A DNA stretch of 18,936 nt from positions 1 through 18,936 of the forward strand of contig CAZTWC010000024.1 of NCBI GenBank assembly GCA_964617105.1, written 5' to 3'. Shown here in pieces: positions 16,003 to 18,936 of this stretch. Source of the DNA: CAZTWC01 sp964617105 [NCBI: uncultured Myxococcia bacterium] (GTDB lineage: Bacteria; CAZTWC01). The position numbers and the translations under genes are program-made. The notes under the pieces are model-generated. The model did no database searches. It worked only from the letters and a program-made list of their open reading frames with translations, and had not been told where the DNA came from. How positions within the stretch are numbered: the first letter of the stretch is position 1; every line of letters begins with the position of its first letter.

Positions 16003-16905
16003 CTAAGTCTTTAAAAATATTGATGCTTTAACTATTTCTTCCGGAACTTGTTCAAAAACAGATACGATATCTTTTTTTTTCAAGGACAATTTATCCAATA
16101 CACCTTTTTTTATCACAACTGGGCTTTTATCGCTTCGAAAGCCAATATTGAGTCGGTTGCAAAAAATATCAGCAACATGAATCACTGCTGCGGTGGGAGA
16201 ATAGAAGTCATCGGCCAGGGGAGGATCGTGATGCAGGGATATGGCGGTTTGTAAAGGTTCGGAAAAACGCCATCTGAGGGCCAGCAAACCACCAATATCA
16301 GCATGGTTAAGGCCAAATTTATTAACTTCAAGATCAAGTGTCCGTTTACCGGTGATTTCAGCTTGTTCGATTATCTCCTTGAACTCCAGAGAACAAAAAT
16401 AGATAAGTAAAATTTTGCCAATATCATGGAGCAGTCCAGAGATAAAAAACTCTTCCAAGGATTTTTGAGGAATATTTATATGGTGCGCAATTAATCTGGA
16501 TGCCACAGCACAGGCTAGCGAGTGGCGCCATAAATCTTCTATATCAAAGCCGTGTATTTTCTTTTGCTGGCTGAACATACCAGCCACCGCAGAGGATAAG
16601 GCCAGATTTTTAATAGTATTTATGCCCAATAAAATGAGCGCCCGTCCCAGGGATGAGATTTGGCGGTCAAATCCAAAATAGGATGAGTTGATAAGTTTTA
16701 AGACCTTACTGGTTAAAATAGCATCGGTTTTTATAACTTTGATAAGATCGGGAGCAGAAGAGTTCATGTTATTTGCCACATCCAACAACTTAGAGACAGT
16801 TGGTGATAGACCTGGCATTTTATCGATATAACGGAATATCTTTTTAGTTATATGTTCAATCGATGGAGTTTTATTTTCCGGGGCCATATAATTAAATTCA
16901 GTCAC
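16003..16905 (-). CDS. HDOD domain protein
   Basis: A 300-residue single-domain HDOD protein, a relative of HD phosphohydrolases usually acting as an output or scaffold in bacterial signalling. The core runs from MPGLSPTVSKLL (about 30-41) through the VIKTDAILTSKVLKLINSSYFG stretch (57-78). GLLHDIGKI retains the HD pair (H160, D161), and H128, H201 and H225-H226 could complete a metal site, so catalysis cannot be excluded although most HDOD proteins are thought inactive. The start is a GTG overlapping the larB stop by 8 bases (GTGACTGA) without a Shine-Dalgarno; an ATG at 16887 is an alternative. With a CheY-like gene two positions upstream, it may act downstream of that receiver. Confidence 0.9.
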   Translation of the reverse strand: MTEFNYMAPENKTPSIEHITKKIFRYIDKMPGLSPTVSKLLDVANNMNSSAPDLIKVIKTDAILTSKVLKLINSSYFGFDRQISSLGRALILLGINTIKNLALSSAVAGMFSQQKKIHGFDIEDLWRHSLACAVASRLIAHHINIPQKSLEEFFISGLLHDIGKILLIYFCSLEFKEIIEQAEITGKRTLDLEVNKFGLNHADIGGLLALRWRFSEPLQTAISLHHDPPLADDFYSPTAAVIHVADIFCNRLNIGFRSDKSPVVIKKGVLDKLSLKKKDIVSVFEQVPEEIVKASIFLKT

Positions 16906-17662
16906 AAGGTGAGTTGATTAAAGCAGCAACCATGGCTGCTCCGAAACCGTTGTCTATATTAACTGTGCATACGCCGGCAGCACAACTGTTTAACATGGAT
17001 AAAAGGGCGGATAACCCCTGGAAATTCGCACCATATCCGACACTGGTGGGAACGGCGATTATCGGTCTGGCCACCAGTCCACCTATTACACTGGCCAGAG
17101 CCCCCTCCATCCCGGCTACTACTATTAACACTTTTGAACTATTTAACTCTTCCAAATAGCGGGTGATCCGGTGCAGCCCGGCTACGCCGATATCTTGAAT
17201 CAAACCTACCCGGTGACCTAAAAATTTAGCCACCAAAAAAGCCTCCTGAGCAACCGGCTGGTCTGATGTTCCGGCACTTACCACCGTAATTTTTCCAAGC
17301 CCTCTGTTTTCAGCCGGATTAAAGATGATGGTAAACAGTTTTGCTAAAGAATGATATTCAGATTTTGGATGAAGATCAAGTAATTTCTCCGCTTTGTTTG
17401 CATCTAATCTGGTGATAAGTAAATTATCTTCATTTTTAATATAATATTCGGCGATCTCCTTCAATTGCTGCTCAGTTTTCCCCTGACCAAAAATTACCTC
17501 ACAATAACCCTGCCGCAATTTTCTTTGGTTGTCGATATTGGTGTGTCCCAGACAATAAATATCGGCATATTTCATCTGATGGATGGCCTGATCTATATCG
17601 ATATCCCCCCTTTTTACCTGTTGGAGTATATTTTTTAATCCTTGCTCATCCATGTTATTCAT
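16898..17662 (-). CDS. larB: nickel pincer cofactor biosynthesis protein LarB
   Basis: A 254-residue LarB, which in lactobacilli carboxylates and cleaves nicotinic acid adenine dinucleotide in the first step to the nickel-pincer cofactor of lactate racemase and related enzymes. The C-terminal PurE-like domain shows VVSAGTSDQPVAQEA (128-142), DIGVAGLHR (157-165), AVPTSVGYGANFQG (203-216) and NSCAAGVCTVNIDNGFGAA. Cys227 there matches the active-site Cys of characterised LarB by position in the motif. The ATG overlaps the stop of the CheY-like gene by 8 bases (ATGAATAA). No larC, larE or larA-like gene lies in the window, so it stands apart from its pathway and inside a signalling cassette. Confidence 0.92.
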   Translation of the reverse strand: MNNMDEQGLKNILQQVKRGDIDIDQAIHQMKYADIYCLGHTNIDNQRKLRQGYCEVIFGQGKTEQQLKEIAEYYIKNEDNLLITRLDANKAEKLLDLHPKSEYHSLAKLFTIIFNPAENRGLGKITVVSAGTSDQPVAQEAFLVAKFLGHRVGLIQDIGVAGLHRITRYLEELNSSKVLIVVAGMEGALASVIGGLVARPIIAVPTSVGYGANFQGLSALLSMLNSCAAGVCTVNIDNGFGAAMVAALINSPCD

Positions 17663-18038
17663 TCTCTTTTACTTCTTCCTTAAAGACCAGCTCTACAACT
17701 TTTAAAAGTTTTTGCTGGTCAAACGGTTTAAGTATATAATCCTTAGCGCCTGCCTGTAAAGCATCTTTAATTAACCGATTTTTTCCCAGGGCGCTGATCA
17801 TAATTATTTTGGCATCCGGGTCAATAGATAAAATTTCCCTGGTGGCTTCAATTCCCCCTTTAAAGGGCATAACAATATCCATAGTAACTAAATCCGGGCG
17901 CAACTCCAGATATTTTTGTACCGCCTCCATCCCATTTGATGCCTCACCAACCACCTGGTACCCACCTCCCGTTAAAATTTTTTTTTTCATATATCTCATA
18001 TAAGTAGCATCATCCACCACTAGAATTGTTTTGGCCAT
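17655..18038 (-). CDS. CheY-like stand-alone response regulator receiver
   Basis: A 127-residue single receiver domain without an output domain. The acidic pocket is VVDD (D9, D10), the phosphorylated residue is D54 in TMDIVMP, the switch Ser is S82 in MISALG, and the conserved Lys is K104 in LKPF. Such proteins relay phosphoryl signals to a separate partner. AAAGGA lies eight bases before the ATG. It is 78 bases after thiL and overlaps larB, so partner candidates in the same transcript are the HDOD protein and the metallo-hydrolase. The cognate histidine kinase is not in the window, and membership of a chemotaxis or motility cluster is not evident. Confidence 0.95.
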   Translation of the reverse strand: MAKTILVVDDATYMRYMKKKILTGGGYQVVGEASNGMEAVQKYLELRPDLVTMDIVMPFKGGIEATREILSIDPDAKIIMISALGKNRLIKDALQAGAKDYILKPFDQQKLLKVVELVFKEEVKENE

Positions 18039-18116
18039 GTCATATATCCTTTATTTGTATCGAAAAGAATTGCCGGTATTTTAACCAGGTGAAATTGCCG
18101 AGAACTGTTTTGGTTC

Positions 18117-18936
18117 TTAAAAATGGCTGTATCCAGGCGGTTTTTTTTTATAACCTTTGAGGTGAGTGTCGCCTATCTTGGCCCAGTTTTCTTCATCCAG
18201 CCCTTTTAAAATAATTTGAGGTTTCCCTTCTGTTATCTGGCCGATCTCGGTTATTTTGTGGTTTAATTTTTTAGTCAGGGATTCTATTTTATCACATTTA
18301 TTTCCCGACACGGTAAAGCAAAGTTCAAAATCTTCGCCTCCGCACAGGACCATAGCCATAACTTCCAGCAGGTTCATACTCTGGAAAGTTGCGTATTCAC
18401 CCAATTCTTTGGAAATTGGTATCCGGTGTACATCAACCTGGGCGGTGCATCCACTCTCTTTTAAAAGGCGCCCCAGGTCTTTTAACAAACCGTCACTTAT
18501 ATCGATCATGGCTGAAGCCAGATTGTTTTTGTGTAAAAAACCACCGCTTTTTACCCGGTGTGATGGCCTGAGATGTACCTGTTTCAAGTAATTTATAGTT
18601 GGCGCCAGATGACCTGGATACTTGAGATTGTTCCTCTTTTTAAAGCAGTCTAAACCAGCAGTGCTATCTCCCAGGTTACCGGTGACAAATATCTTGTCTC
18701 CCGGATGAGCGCCTTTCCTTCTGACAAATGATCCAGAAGGGGAAATTGTTCCTATTACTGTTGCAGAAACCATAACCAATTCTGGGGAGGAACTCAGATC
18801 GCCTCCTACCAGGTCTATCCTCTCCTGCCGGCATATTTTTTTGATTTGCCGGGCAAAGGGTCGGATAAAAGATTCCGCTTTTTTTCGGGGAACAACTATA
18901 TTTAGAAAAATATATCTGGGAGTGGCACCCATGGCG
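18117..18936 (-). CDS. thiL: thiamine-monophosphate kinase, C-terminal part (5' end outside window)
   Basis: The last 273 or so residues of ThiL, which uses ATP to make thiamine diphosphate from thiamine monophosphate. The frame runs through the window edge: Ala-Met-Gly-Ala at the border matches the family motif around AAMGA, so the Met at 18932 is internal, not the start. Visible motifs are LVGGDLSSSPELV, GDKIFVTGNLGDS, MIDISDGLLKDLGRLL and CGGEDFELCF, all characteristic of the AIR-synthase/PurM-like fold. It is the first gene seen of the minus-strand series with the CheY-like receiver, and the 78-base gap between them allows but does not require a separate promoter. Confidence 0.95.
   Translation of the reverse strand, partial: AMGATPRYIFLNIVVPRKKAESFIRPFARQIKKICRQERIDLVGGDLSSSPELVMVSATVIGTISPSGSFVRRKGAHPGDKIFVTGNLGDSTAGLDCFKKRNNLKYPGHLAPTINYLKQVHLRPSHRVKSGGFLHKNNLASAMIDISDGLLKDLGRLLKESGCTAQVDVHRIPISKELGEYATFQSMNLLEVMAMVLCGGEDFELCFTVSGNKCDKIESLTKKLNHKITEIGQITEGKPQIILKGLDEENWAKIGDTHLKGYKKKPPGYSHF

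Noticed and set aside
18096-18118. Hairpin with AGAAC/GTTCT stem after thiL as an intrinsic terminator.
   Set aside because: The stem is only five pairs, AT-rich and without a following T-run.

Overview
The window is a dense stretch of bacterial chromosome with no RNA genes, insertion sequences or CRISPR arrays that I can see. Three predicted lipoproteins with signal peptides (two of about 700 residues, one above 900) point to a Gram-negative cell envelope. A huge cysteine-module lipoprotein and Asp/Gly-rich linkers behind lipobox cysteines recall Myxococcota, Bradymonadia and other deltaproteobacteria-like lineages. That placement is inference; no marker gene here settles it.

Left part (1-6427). 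The 3' end of a phosphofructokinase gene (+ strand) converges, with only 3 bases between stop codons, on a six-gene minus-strand operon. In transcription order this is: a sugar-nucleotide epimerase, signal peptidase I (lepB), pyrR, pyrB, and two acyl-CoA dehydrogenases. Spacing is tight, with overlaps or gaps of 9 to 69 bases. A plausible sigma-70 promoter with three 8-bp iterons behind it precedes the epimerase. The operon mixes envelope precursor, protein export, pyrimidine and acyl-CoA metabolism.

Middle part (6428-14979). A minus-strand operon encodes an adenosine deaminase-family enzyme, then two paralogous lipoproteins with an N-terminal beta-rich domain and a C-terminal alpha/beta hydrolase with a full Ser-Asp-His set. 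Divergently, on the plus strand, lies a lipoprotein built of about 35 four-cysteine modules that expanded by nested duplication (a 210/213-bp pair, then five copies of a 147-bp unit). Two good sigma-70 promoters fire outward from one spot with overlapping -35 boxes inside a small palindrome at 12035-12050, so the two units are probably co-regulated. This divergent envelope locus is the best candidate for an undescribed system.

Right part (14980-18936). A minus-strand series of thiL (cut by the window edge), a CheY-like receiver, an orphan larB, an HDOD protein and a metallo-beta-lactamase-fold hydrolase. The receiver, larB and HDOD genes are joined by 8-base stop/start overlaps, suggesting translational coupling of a small signalling cassette around a nickel-pincer cofactor enzyme. 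A structured REP-like element before the last gene resembles a second copy in the leader of the cysteine-rich lipoprotein gene.
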